NCBI RefSeq assembly: GCF_001866075.3
Contig: NZ_CP063356.1
Location: 2,284,164 to 2,348,163, forward strand
Direction: 5' to 3'
Length of the DNA stretch: 64,000 nucleotides
From: Anaerobacillus isosaccharinicus
Lineage (GTDB): Bacteria; Bacillota; Bacilli; Bacillales; Anaerobacillaceae
Below are positions 17,154 to 24,919 of the stretch, one piece after another. A model generated the notes under the pieces. That model worked only from the letters and a program-made list of their open reading frames with translations, had not been told where the DNA came from and searched no databases. The first letter of the stretch is position 1. Each line of letters opens with the position of its first letter. A program made the translations under genes and the position numbers.

Positions 17154-18174
17154 CTTTTGTAAGATACGTAATCGTTACTTTTGTTCCTTCATTGACAGTT
17201 GATTTGATCGACATATTATGGTGGAGTTGATCGGCAATTGTTTTACTTATATGAAGACCTATTCCCGTAGCATTTCTAATTTTTCTACCATTCTCACCCG
17301 TAAAAAAAGGTTCAAAGACACGCTTTATATCGGTGGCTGTAATCCCTATTCCAGTATCTTCAATTATCAATTGCACCCGATCGTTTTTTTGTACTACCTG
17401 AAAGAAGACCTTTTTTTCGCCTTCTTTTAAAGCCGTGTATTTAATCGCATTTGTTACTAGTTGATCTAGTATAATTCGATTCCACTTTTTATCTGTAATA
17501 ACATGTAGTTTATCAACTTCAGTTACTAGCTTTGGAAATACTTGATTATAAATGAACATCTCTTTTTTTCCATTAATTAATTCGCGGATTTGTTCAATGA
17601 TTTCAACCTCTTCAATAAGAAAATCATTTTCGAAAAAATCTAAACGTAGGTAGTTAAGTATTTGATTTAAATTTTCATTAATAGAGCTATTTTCTTTACT
17701 AATTTTATCAATTGTTTCTTCTAAATCGTTCGCTTGCACTTTACTGTTTTGAACTAATAGATCAATAACTGCCGTTGGTGTTTTAACATTGTGAATCATT
17801 TGCGAAATAACTTGATGCTTAGTTTCATTTTCAAGTTCAAGTTTATGAAGTTTCTTTTGTGATTGAACTTCTAGCGCTTTCATTGAATTAATCGCTTTAA
17901 GTTCGATTTCATTAAAGTTGCTATTTTTCAAAAGAGGATCACTTTTGCCTTCATCGAAATTTTCAATGATTTGAAAATAGCGAACATAACGGATACCTTT
18001 AAAAATCAAGAATAGTACGTAAAAAAAAGAGACTAACAAAAATGGATAAATAATTGAGATCTGCTGGTTTGTTTCTAACCAATAAAACAGTGCGATAAAG
18101 GCTGCACTACTAAAAAAAGCTAGCGTATATGGAATTTGATCTTTCAAAAATGCTAGAAACACCCGTTTATTCAT
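17149..18174 (-). CDS. BceS-like intramembrane-sensing histidine kinase
   Basis: About 341 residues from ATG 18174. Two transmembrane helices (about residues 14-32 and 37-55) are separated by only a few residues, with no sensor domain, the mark of BceS-type kinases that sense through their ABC transporter. The dimerisation box is ISQMIHNVKTPTAVIDLL (phospho-acceptor His). The ATPase domain has DQLVTNAIKYT (N box), EDTGIGI (G1) and NATGIGLHISK (G2). The start overlaps the response regulator gene by 8 bases. Confidence 0.93.
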   Translation of the reverse strand: MNKRVFLAFLKDQIPYTLAFFSSAAFIALFYWLETNQQISIIYPFLLVSFFYVLFLIFKGIRYVRYFQIIENFDEGKSDPLLKNSNFNEIELKAINSMKALEVQSQKKLHKLELENETKHQVISQMIHNVKTPTAVIDLLVQNSKVQANDLEETIDKISKENSSINENLNQILNYLRLDFFENDFLIEEVEIIEQIRELINGKKEMFIYNQVFPKLVTEVDKLHVITDKKWNRIILDQLVTNAIKYTALKEGEKKVFFQVVQKNDRVQLIIEDTGIGITATDIKRVFEPFFTGENGRKIRNATGIGLHISKTIADQLHHNMSIKSTVNEGTKVTITYLTKV

Positions 18175-18868
18175 TTCTATTCTCCATCCAATATGGAACA
18201 AACTTGTATCCATAGCCTCTTTTTGTTTGAATAGCTTCTGTGATGCCGATTTCCGCTAGTTTTCCTTTAATCCGTGAAATATTTACATTCAGAGTATTAT
18301 TATCAACAAACGAGACGTCATCCCAAAGCTCATTTAAAAGTTCTTCACGGGAAACGATTTGATTTGGTCTTTCAGCTAGACACTTTAAAATTTTATATTC
18401 GTTTTTCGTTAATTCTTGTTCTTTTTCACTATAAGAAACGGTAAAAGTTTGATAGTCGATTTTAAAATTAGCAAATGCACTACCTTTTTTTTCAGAAGTA
18501 AATTCGCCATATACCCGCCTGATGCAAGCTTTTATTTTCGAATGAAGCACCTCTACACTAAACGGCTTAATAACATAATCATCAGCACCTAGCTCTACCC
18601 CTAAAATTTGATCTGAATCAGAATTTCTTGCTGAAATGATGATGATTGGAACATGACTTTTACTTCTTAAGCTTTTACAAATGTGAAATCCATCTACATA
18701 AGGCAAATTAATATCTAATAAAACAACATCTGGATTTACATTAAGTAAATCCACCACCACATTCGAAAAATCATTAATAACGATTACTTCATATTGGTAT
18801 CTTTTAAGCATCGTTGAAATAATCATTCGAAGTTCTAAATCATCTTCTACAAGAGCAATTTTTAACAT
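18167..18868 (-). CDS. BceR-like OmpR-family response regulator
   Basis: About 233 residues from ATG 18868 (GAGGGG upstream). The open frame extends 20 codons further, without a ribosome binding site. The receiver domain (1-115) has the acidic pair EDD near the start, phospho-acceptor Asp in DVVLLDINLP, Ser in IIISARN and Lys in DDYVIKPFS. The winged helix-turn-helix (about 135-230) includes LTKNEYKILKCLAERPNQIV and NTLNVNISRIKGKL. It is the first gene of the operon. A TATAAT-like -10 lies on the - strand at 18906-18911. Confidence 0.93.
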   Translation of the reverse strand: MLKIALVEDDLELRMIISTMLKRYQYEVIVINDFSNVVVDLLNVNPDVVLLDINLPYVDGFHICKSLRSKSHVPIIIISARNSDSDQILGVELGADDYVIKPFSVEVLHSKIKACIRRVYGEFTSEKKGSAFANFKIDYQTFTVSYSEKEQELTKNEYKILKCLAERPNQIVSREELLNELWDDVSFVDNNTLNVNISRIKGKLAEIGITEAIQTKRGYGYKFVPYWMENRNE

Positions 18869-18959
18869 CTTTAACCCCTCATTCACTTTACTTTTACATG
18901 CAACCATTATAACAACAAAGAAAACCAAATCGTCTACCTAAAAAAAATCAGATACTGTA

Positions 18960-18998
18960 TTGTTACACTTATCTAATTAGATTATAATCTAATTATCT
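18960..18998 (+). promoter_or_regulatory. promoter with overlapping ArsR-DUF2087 operator (site 1)
   Basis: -35 TTGTTA (18960-18965), 17-bp spacer, -10 TATAAT (18983-18988). The palindrome ATCTAATTAGAT-TATAATCTAATTA (18971-18995) covers spacer and -10. Almost the same promoter-operator lies before the GNAT gene at 23204. It points toward the regulator gene at 19772 but is now separated from it by an IS200-type element. Confidence 0.8.
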
Positions 18999-19070
18999 TA
19001 TTGTTCTTGTGAAATTGAAAACCCTAGGCTCGGCCTAGGGTTCCAAAAAGCTTCCAGCGAGGTATTAAAA

Positions 19071-19137
19071 AAACTCCCCCGTGGTGCTAAAATATATTTG
19101 GTTCGCCAACCAATATATCAAGCAAACGGGGGAGTTT
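19071..19137 (+). promoter_or_regulatory. tnpA leader hairpin hiding the ribosome binding site
   Basis: Perfect 12-bp arms AAACTCCCCCGT (19071-19082) and ACGGGGGAGTTT (19126-19137). The right arm contains the only Shine-Dalgarno (GGGGGAG) and ends one base before the ATG. An inner near-perfect hairpin ATATATTTGGTT / AACCAATATAT fills the loop. IS200 is known to block tnpA translation with such a leader structure. Confidence 0.75.
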
Positions 19138-19138
19138 T

Positions 19139-19627
19139 ATGTCAAAAGACATTAACAGTTTAGCACATACAAAATGGAATTGTAAGTATCACATTGTATT
19201 TGCACCAAAGTATAGAAGACAAGTAATATACGGAAAATTAAAGAAAGACATAGGAGAAATATTAAGAACACTATGTGAAAGAAAAGGCGTTGAAATAATC
19301 GAAGCAACCGCTTGTAAGGATCATGTACATATGCTAGTAAGTATTCCACCAAAAATAAGTGTGTCCTCATTTGTTGGGTATTTAAAAGGAAAAAGTAGTT
19401 TGATGATCTTTGATAGGCACGCAAATTTGAAGTATAGATATGGAAATCGGAAATTCTGGTGTACTGGCTTTTATGTAGATACGGTAGGAAGAAATAAGAA
19501 AGTCATTGAAGAATACATTAAAAATCAAATACAAGATGATATAGTCGCAGAACAGTTAAGCTTATTAGAGTACGTTGATCCATTTACAGGAGAAGAAGTG
19601 AACAAAGGAAAGAAGAGGAGAAAATAG
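19139..19627 (+). CDS. tnpA: IS200-type transposase TnpA (Y1 HUH)
   Basis: A 162-residue single-strand transposase. The HUH motif is HVHML (residues about 62-66) after CKD, the N-terminal strand is WNCKYHIVFAPKYRR, and the catalytic tyrosine lies in VIEEYIKNQ. This is the whole family length, so the element could be active. It has a lysine/arginine-rich C-terminus. Expression is probably kept low by the leader hairpin that covers its ribosome binding site. Confidence 0.95.
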   Translation: MSKDINSLAHTKWNCKYHIVFAPKYRRQVIYGKLKKDIGEILRTLCERKGVEIIEATACKDHVHMLVSIPPKISVSSFVGYLKGKSSLMIFDRHANLKYRYGNRKFWCTGFYVDTVGRNKKVIEEYIKNQIQDDIVAEQLSLLEYVDPFTGEEVNKGKKRRK

Positions 19628-19771
19628 GCCTTTGAGGTCTGGCCAGTAGAAGTAGTACAAATGGCGAACCGTTCAGTAGCCCTTTAGGGCCTGGTCAGTA
19701 ACAAAGGCTTTCAGCCGCAGAACAAACCACCCGTTGTCACGGGTGGTTTTGATTTCTCTGGGAGGTTTGTT

Positions 19772-20344
19772 ATGCAACTTAATCGGTTAGTGAACTTTCA
19801 TAAAACAATAGGTGATAAAACCAGAATTCGAATTATTGCATTATTAAAAGAGGGGCCTTTACACGGCCAGGCCCTTGCAGGGAAGCTTGGACTTACCCCG
19901 CCAACAATTTCTCATCACATAGCTAAACTTCGTGAAATCGATATTATTTATCAACGCCGCGATAAAAACACGATCTATTTTCACTTGAATGAAAAGAAAC
20001 TCGAGGTAATGGCCCAAGCTATTCTGAAAATAGGGATTGAAGATGAGGCTAAGCTTTATCAATACAAAGAAGAGGAAAAAGAAAAGGTTCTTAAAAACTT
20101 TATTCAGCAAGATGGAAGACTAAAAAATCTTCCTGCACAGCATAAAAAAAGGCTAATTATTTTAGAGCATTTAGTGACAAAATTAGAAATTGGAAAAACT
20201 TATAGCGAAAATGAAATTAATGAATTTATTAAGCAGTACCATGAAGATTATGCAACGATTCGGCGTGAATTTGTCATGTATCAATTTATGTTCAGGCAGG
20301 ATGGAGAATATGAATTAAATCCAAAAGAGATGTGGCTGATCTAA
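19772..20344 (+). CDS. ArsR-type regulator with C-terminal DUF2087
   Basis: A 190-residue regulator. Residues about 1-85 are an ArsR winged helix-turn-helix (RIRIIALLKEGPLHGQALAGKL, TPPTISHHIAKLREIDII). No cysteine pair for metal sensing is present, so the ligand is not a classic thiophilic metal. Residues about 110-190 are a DUF2087 domain (RLIILEHLVTKLEIGKTYSE, YATIRREFVMY). CTGGGAGG precedes the ATG. Its own promoter and operator lie beyond the IS200-type element. The efflux gene and a distant acetyltransferase carry similar operators. Probably an autoregulated repressor of a small resistance regulon (inference). Confidence 0.88.
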   Translation: MQLNRLVNFHKTIGDKTRIRIIALLKEGPLHGQALAGKLGLTPPTISHHIAKLREIDIIYQRRDKNTIYFHLNEKKLEVMAQAILKIGIEDEAKLYQYKEEEKEKVLKNFIQQDGRLKNLPAQHKKRLIILEHLVTKLEIGKTYSENEINEFIKQYHEDYATIRREFVMYQFMFRQDGEYELNPKEMWLI

Positions 20345-20367
20345 TCAGTCCTTCTTTTTTAGAAAAC

Positions 20368-20406
20368 TAATTAGATCTATGTGAAATTAGATCAGTGTAG
20401 AATTAG
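20368..20406 (+). promoter_or_regulatory. ArsR-DUF2087 operator half-sites before the MFS gene (site 2)
   Basis: Three ATTAG-type half-sites, CTAATTAGAT (20368-20377), AAATTAGATC (20384-20393) and GAATTAG (20400-20406), between the regulator stop and the MFS start. They are related to the palindromes at 18971 and 23140 but less symmetrical. Confidence 0.55.
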
Positions 20407-20427
20407 TTATTGTCAAAAGGAGTTGAA

Positions 20428-21651
20428 ATGTTGTCTATAGTAAAGTCTTGGAGACAAGAAAAAAATTATCAAAGTCTTTTTTGGGCTGGGATCGTAAATG
20501 GCATTGGAAACCGGTTTAGCCAAGTGGCAATATTTGCGTTGCTCTACCAATTAACTGGCTCAGGAATGGCGATTGGTTTGGTTCTAGCGATTCGTATGTT
20601 ACCATTTCTCCTCCTTGCCCCATTAGGAGGCGTCCTTGCAGATAGGTTCTCACGATATAAACTGTTGGTCTTGATTGATCTAATTCGAATTCCTTTGGTT
20701 TTATCACCATTACTAGTTCGAGAAACTAGTGATTTATGGATTATCTATGTTAGTACATTTTTACTTGCGAGTGGAGAAGCAATATATGCACCAACAAGAA
20801 TGTCCGCGATTCCGGCACTGGTTAAACAAGAACGACTTATTGATGTTAATTCATTGGAGCAAGCCATGATAGGTTTAGTTTTAGTTATTGGTGCAAGTGC
20901 CGGTGGTTTGATTTCATATTATTTAGGATTGTCTACCCCGTTCATTTTAAATGGAGTGACATTCCTTATCTCGGCTATGATTTTATATAAAATTAAGATC
21001 CCTGCTAAAGATCGGAATGTTAAACAGAAAAAAGTTTCTATTATGATCTCAAAGAGTGTATTTTGGGGATCTGCTGCACTTAGCACTTTCTTTTTCATAG
21101 CTATAACCATGCCTTTAGCAAATGGAATTGATAATGTATTAATTAGCATTTATGCGCTCGACGTTTTTGAAATGGGAGAAATAGGGATAGGGTTTATGTA
21201 TGCGGCACTTGGACTAGGATTTATCATCAGCTCTTTGTTTTCTAGTTTACTTAAACGAGGGTTATTAACTCTTACTGTTATTTTTATCGCGTTTGAAGGC
21301 ATCGGTCATATGGTATTAAGTATTGTCCCTACCTTTCCAATAGCATTAATCGTTGTAATCTTTATTACGCTTGTAGGTGGAATAAGTAACATTTGTATCG
21401 ATACAGTAATGATGAAGGTTATTCCTAGATCTAAGCAAGGAACACTATTTGGATTGATGCAAGCGATTTCGAATACTGCACTTGGACTATCAATGGCTTC
21501 CGCAGGATTTTTAATAGAATTGGTTAGTCCAAGAGAGTTGAGTTTATTCGTAGGTTTTGCCTATATTATTTTCACTGTATTTTACTCAGTTCTGTTTTCA
21601 AGGTTAAATCTAGTAACTGAAAAAAGGGTGTTGTTGCGGAAAGAAATGTGA
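20428..21651 (+). CDS. MFS drug-efflux-type transporter
   Basis: About 407 residues from ATG 20428 (AAAGGAG 6 bases upstream; an earlier in-frame TTG has none). There are 12 predicted transmembrane segments. The motif-A-like loop after helix 2 is LGGVLADRFSRYKLL, and helix 4 starts with ASGEAIYAPTRMSAIPALV, typical of the DHA3 (MacA/MefE-like) group of proton-driven exporters. It lies 83 bases after the regulator gene and shares its operator type, so it is the likely target of that repressor. Substrate unknown. Confidence 0.9.
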   Translation: MLSIVKSWRQEKNYQSLFWAGIVNGIGNRFSQVAIFALLYQLTGSGMAIGLVLAIRMLPFLLLAPLGGVLADRFSRYKLLVLIDLIRIPLVLSPLLVRETSDLWIIYVSTFLLASGEAIYAPTRMSAIPALVKQERLIDVNSLEQAMIGLVLVIGASAGGLISYYLGLSTPFILNGVTFLISAMILYKIKIPAKDRNVKQKKVSIMISKSVFWGSAALSTFFFIAITMPLANGIDNVLISIYALDVFEMGEIGIGFMYAALGLGFIISSLFSSLLKRGLLTLTVIFIAFEGIGHMVLSIVPTFPIALIVVIFITLVGGISNICIDTVMMKVIPRSKQGTLFGLMQAISNTALGLSMASAGFLIELVSPRELSLFVGFAYIIFTVFYSVLFSRLNLVTEKRVLLRKEM

Positions 21652-21974
21652 ATGCTAGATCCGGACTAAACTTTTTATTTTTCAAAACATAGGGATTAAA
21701 AAAACGAATCAACAATTACTAAAATATAGAAGTTATGATAAAATATTGAATAAATTCTGAGTGATAAGAAGAATGGACTGTTATGAGAGCGGACAACATA
21801 ATTAAAAAAAGTAGCTTTGAGAGTCCAGTAGACAATTAGAATTAGATTATACCAGACTAATCTTAGCATTTAAAAAGGAAAGCATTGCTTCTGTATACAG
21901 TTTTTCTTTGGACTGAGTTCTTTTACTTTTTTACGTGTTTGTTATGGTACAACAAAAAAGGATGTGATTGAGAA
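21652..21974. other. AT-rich intergenic region
   Basis: About 320 bases between the MFS gene and the next small gene. I see no convincing ORF, repeat or hairpin. Confidence 0.5.
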
Positions 21975-22199
21975 ATGAAATATTTCCCTTACTTTCTGTC
22001 TATATTTGGATTTTTCTTAACGATTATTCTTTATTTTTTATTAGAAAGATATATCAGTGTTGATTGGTTTGTTTACAATTACTATGGTAATACATCGGAT
22101 GATGGTACGAGATTTGAGGCGGAGATTGCATGGTTACCACTACTATTAGCAGTTTTGGTTAGCTATTTTGGGTGGAAATTAGGTAAAAGGAAACGGTGA
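21975..22199 (+). CDS. small membrane protein
   Basis: A 74-residue protein with two transmembrane segments (about residues 4-24 and 49-66) joined by an acidic loop (NTSDDGTRFEAEIAW) and ending in a basic tail (KLGKRKR). The ATG has a spaced AGGATGTGA upstream. No family recognised. Confidence 0.65.
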   Translation: MKYFPYFLSIFGFFLTIILYFLLERYISVDWFVYNYYGNTSDDGTRFEAEIAWLPLLLAVLVSYFGWKLGKRKR

Positions 22200-22312
22200 T
22201 AAACAAGTGGGTTGTTACTTAGAGAACGATTGCTTTACTCGGGGGATAAGCTGTTTCTTTGATAACAACTCAGTGTCTGGATAATACGCTTATAAAAGCT
22301 GGAGGGAGAACC

Positions 22313-22575
22313 ATTAAACAATTGTTAATAATTTCTGTTGTTACTCTACTTTTATTTCTGGATGTTATGCAAATGTCGATAAAGTAGATACAACAACTCA
22401 ATTATATAGTGGGAAACCCTTGGATATTGGAATTATTGGTGAATTACCAAATCAGAGTTTTGACAAAGTTACTTTCCATAAGACTGAACCTGCTTCGTTA
22501 GAACTTGAAGAATTTGATGCCGAACCAAGGCAGATACTTTCGAAACTGAAATACCGGGTTGGATTTACCATTTAA
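22313..22575 (+). pseudogene. decayed lipoprotein gene
   Basis: GGAGGGAG is followed by ATT (a lost ATG?) and codons KQLLIISVVTLLLFL. A frameshift then interrupts what would be the lipobox, and the other frame continues CYANVDKVDTTTQLYSGKPL and DIGIIGELPNQSFDKVTFHK to a stop at 22573. The lipoprotein signal, broken exactly at the cysteine, and the lost start codon mark it as dead. It appears shortened at its C-terminal side too. Confidence 0.65.
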
Positions 22576-23128
22576 TCTTTAGACACATTGAGGAGTATTA
22601 TAGCTAAAACTTGCTGTTCAAGCTAATTCTTTTAACGCAGGCATTAGTTAAGGACTATTGTAATGAGAGTTCCTAATGTTATCAAAGTAACGAGGAGAGT
22701 TGAATAAGTTTTAATAAATACTAGAGAGATTCTAATAAGTGGTTGTGGTAAGAATTAATGATAATAGAATAAAACTATCGTTATTTCATGTAACTCTATT
22801 GATATTTGGTTTGATTACGATCGCATAAAGGCTGTCGCTTTACCTAAAGAAGTTACTTTAGGTTCAAGCCTTAATCAAATAAAGATAAGCTGTACTCTAA
22901 ATTAATCCTATAAACCATTCTTTGTTAAAATGAATGTTTTATAGTCAAGTCTTTATTTATGGAAGCAATTTCATCATATGTGTACTTATTATTTACAAAA
23001 TCAACCGTAAATCTTGTTCCTCTTCAATTCCCTTTGTTCATTTTTTAAACGTAAATTGCACCTCGCTACTGAACCTGTTACTTTCACAACATGTCGAATT
23101 TTTGTTCCCAAATAATTTACGAAAACTA
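22576..23128. other. intergenic region with the spacer motif and a possible - strand gene remnant
   Basis: It holds AAAGGCTGTCGCTT at 22827-22840, identical to 5683-5696. On the - strand, 23023-22925 reads as the end of a protein (VDFVNNKYTYDEIASINKDL...) preceded by stops and frameshifts in what looks like former coding sequence. No intact gene is seen. Confidence 0.4.
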
Positions 23129-23168
23129 TTGCTACACATATCTAATTAGATTAAAATCTAATTAGATA
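23129..23168 (+). promoter_or_regulatory. promoter with ArsR-DUF2087 operator (site 3)
   Basis: -35 TTGCTA (23129-23134), 17-bp spacer, -10 TAAAAT (23152-23157). The palindrome TCTAATTAGAT-TAAA-ATCTAATTAGA (23141-23166) covers spacer and -10, in the same register as the promoter at 18960. Confidence 0.8.
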
Positions 23169-23203
23169 AACATGGAATGAAGCTAAATGGAGGGGGAAAT
23201 CAA

Positions 23204-23737
23204 GTGAACAAAAAAGATCTGTATTTATTTAAGAATAATGATTATTTCGCTAAAATATTATCTTTGGAAGATGACCTTAAACTCGTCCAAGACCTATGTA
23301 AAAGATGTACAGATTATTATGAGCTTTGTGAACGAAGACCAACACCAGATTCAGCAGCTGAAGAAATATTTATGGAATTACCCCCAGGGAAAACACTGGA
23401 AGATAAATATGTAATTGGCATTTTTAATAAAGAAAATAAATTAGTCGGACTAATTGAAGGAGTAGAAAATTTCCCTGAAGGTTCCTGGTATATAGGGCTT
23501 ATGATTATTGATCCTTTATATCGAAATACCGGTCTAGGTGAACACATATTTATTAACTTTAAAGATTGGGTACAAAATTCCAATCTGACAGGAATACGAG
23601 TAGGAGTTTTAAACGAAAATGAAAAAGCATTTAATTTTTGGAAAAAAATCGGCTTTCAAGAGTTTAAAAGAATAGAAAATTATCAAATTGGAAATAACGA
23701 AACAACAGTTATCGCGATGAAGTTGGACCTAAATTAA
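23204..23737 (+). CDS. GNAT family N-acetyltransferase
   Basis: About 177 residues from GTG 23204, chosen for GGAGGGGG 7 bases upstream. The GNAT core includes WYIGLMIIDPLYRNTGLGEH (acetyl-CoA loop R-N-T-G-L-G) and GVLNENEKAFNFWKKIGFQE. A conserved-looking segment RCTDYYELCERRPTPDSAAE near the N-terminus is typical of a Bacillus GNAT subfamily. Its promoter carries almost the same operator as the ArsR-DUF2087 regulator gene 4 kb upstream, so it probably modifies the compound that induces that regulon (inference). Confidence 0.85.
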   Translation: MNKKDLYLFKNNDYFAKILSLEDDLKLVQDLCKRCTDYYELCERRPTPDSAAEEIFMELPPGKTLEDKYVIGIFNKENKLVGLIEGVENFPEGSWYIGLMIIDPLYRNTGLGEHIFINFKDWVQNSNLTGIRVGVLNENEKAFNFWKKIGFQEFKRIENYQIGNNETTVIAMKLDLN

Positions 23738-23941
23738 TTTAATGAAAATGATAACAGAACAATCGTTCACTAAAAAGTCTAACGTCAAGAAAAGCATTAC
23801 TTTATTTAAGAAGTGAGAATGACACTATAATGGAACAGGACTATCGCTTGTCTTATTAAAAGTAAAACAGGAGAAGTGGTCAGTTCCGTTCTATGTATTA
23901 TTACTGTTTTCTCAGAGGTTTAGAACTAGTGGGGTGCGCTA

Positions 23942-24274
23942 ATGAAAAGTTTTGTATTTCGTTCTATCTTTATATTATTAATTGTACTAGGAATCACTTT
24001 CATATATTATGAGTTAACAAAGGAAGAGACGTTTACAATTGTAGCCAAGGATGTAGAAACTTCAGTTTGGATTGAAAGCAATAAATTAATAAATCCAAGC
24101 TATAAAAGAGCAACATTAGGCTTGCAGTATGTAGACATAGTAAACATATCTGGTGAAGAGTTAGATTTTAGGGAATTAGAAATAGGAGATAAAATAAAAG
24201 CTGATTTAAAACCGCTAGCTTTCCTTTCTGATCCTCCTGGATTGAGTGCATGGAAGATAACGTTACTGAACTAA
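23942..24274 (+). CDS. membrane-anchored DUF3221-like protein
   Basis: A 110-residue protein with an N-terminal transmembrane or signal helix (residues about 5-24, no lipobox Cys). An exported domain follows with strands FTIVAKDVETSVWIES, VDIVNISGEELDF and IGDKIKADLKPLAF, resembling an OB-like DUF3221/YobA fold. GTGGGGTG is about 8 bases before the ATG. Function unknown. Confidence 0.6.
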   Translation: MKSFVFRSIFILLIVLGITFIYYELTKEETFTIVAKDVETSVWIESNKLINPSYKRATLGLQYVDIVNISGEELDFRELEIGDKIKADLKPLAFLSDPPGLSAWKITLLN

Positions 24275-24361
24275 CGAACGTATCATTCAGTACATCTGGT
24301 CTTGATAAGTGTTATTTTTTTGAGGCTAATAATGACAATAATGTTGATGGAGGTTGGATAA

Positions 24362-24565
24362 GTGGTTATCACAGCTGAAATGCCAGTATCAGGTATTGCA
24401 AACAGTTGGGAAGAAACAAAAGAAGCGTTTAACAAATATGACATCCCTGTTGGTTCTAATAAAGCTCTTAAAGAACATCTTCAAGGTAAAGACTTAGATT
24501 TATTGATTTCTGACCTTAATAAAACCATTGGTAGCTCTGGAGTTACTTGCATAGAAGGCGGTTGA
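24362..24565 (+). CDS. ScdA-N/DUF1858-like small protein lacking the cysteine
   Basis: A 67-residue protein from GTG 24362, with GGAGG 8 bases upstream. The pattern VSGIANSWEETKEAFNKYDI, then a Gly-Ser-Asn-Lys turn, then LKEHLQGKDLDLLISDLNK, matches the N-terminal helical domain of ScdA/RIC and DUF1858 proteins. In those the turn is usually CCGG or DxCCGGxK. Here it is IPVGSNKA, so the redox or metal-binding cysteine(s) are gone. A single Cys occurs near the C-terminus (VTCIEGG). Family call moderate. Confidence 0.55.
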   Translation: MVITAEMPVSGIANSWEETKEAFNKYDIPVGSNKALKEHLQGKDLDLLISDLNKTIGSSGVTCIEGG

Positions 24566-24636
24566 AAAGTTAAATAAAGGCACTGGATGTGTCTTTTGTT
24601 GATTGAAGCCTACTTTGGAAGAGTCTAGTAAAAATA

Positions 24637-24876
24637 AGAGGATGGGACAAAAGTTTTTTAATCAATACAAATCCGAACGAAAGATAGTTGGTGCATATAC
24701 TTCGCTTCGGAAATATACTTCGCTTTCCGCGGGCGGCTGGTGAGCCTCCTCGTGCTTACGCACTGTGGGGTCTCACCCTTGCCTTTCATCCCGCAGGAGT
24801 CTACGTATATTTCCTCCGCTATGGTTTTGTATTGTTCGGATTTTCAGTTAAACACTTTAGTTATGTCCCAGTCTCT
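24637..24876. repeat. MITE-like interspersed repeat, copy 2
   Basis: Inverted relative to copy 1 at 12219-12457, aligned end to end with the same imperfect terminal repeats (GAGGATGGGACA... and ...TGTCCCAGTCTC). It lies between the ScdA-N-like gene and the ABC permease gene. Confidence 0.85.
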
Positions 24877-24919
24877 ATTTTTACGAGATTAATTCTGGCT
24901 CATGTGCTTTAATGTATAT

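Larger units (their letters stand above)
19018..19752 (+). mobile_element. IS200/IS605-family element (tnpA only)
   Basis: About 735 bp. Left-end hairpin AACCCTAGGC-TCG-GCCTAGGGTT (19020-19042, perfect) and right-end hairpin AAACCACCCG / CGGGTGGTTT (19724-19749, loop of 6). There are no terminal inverted repeats and no target duplication, as expected for Y1 transposition. It encodes only TnpA, with no TnpB. Exact ends are uncertain by a few bases because the target tetranucleotide cannot be read without an empty site. Confidence 0.85.

Noticed and set aside
22934-23149. 71-codon + strand ORF before the GNAT promoter
   Set aside because: No ribosome binding site, it runs into the promoter-operator, and the other strand looks like former coding sequence.
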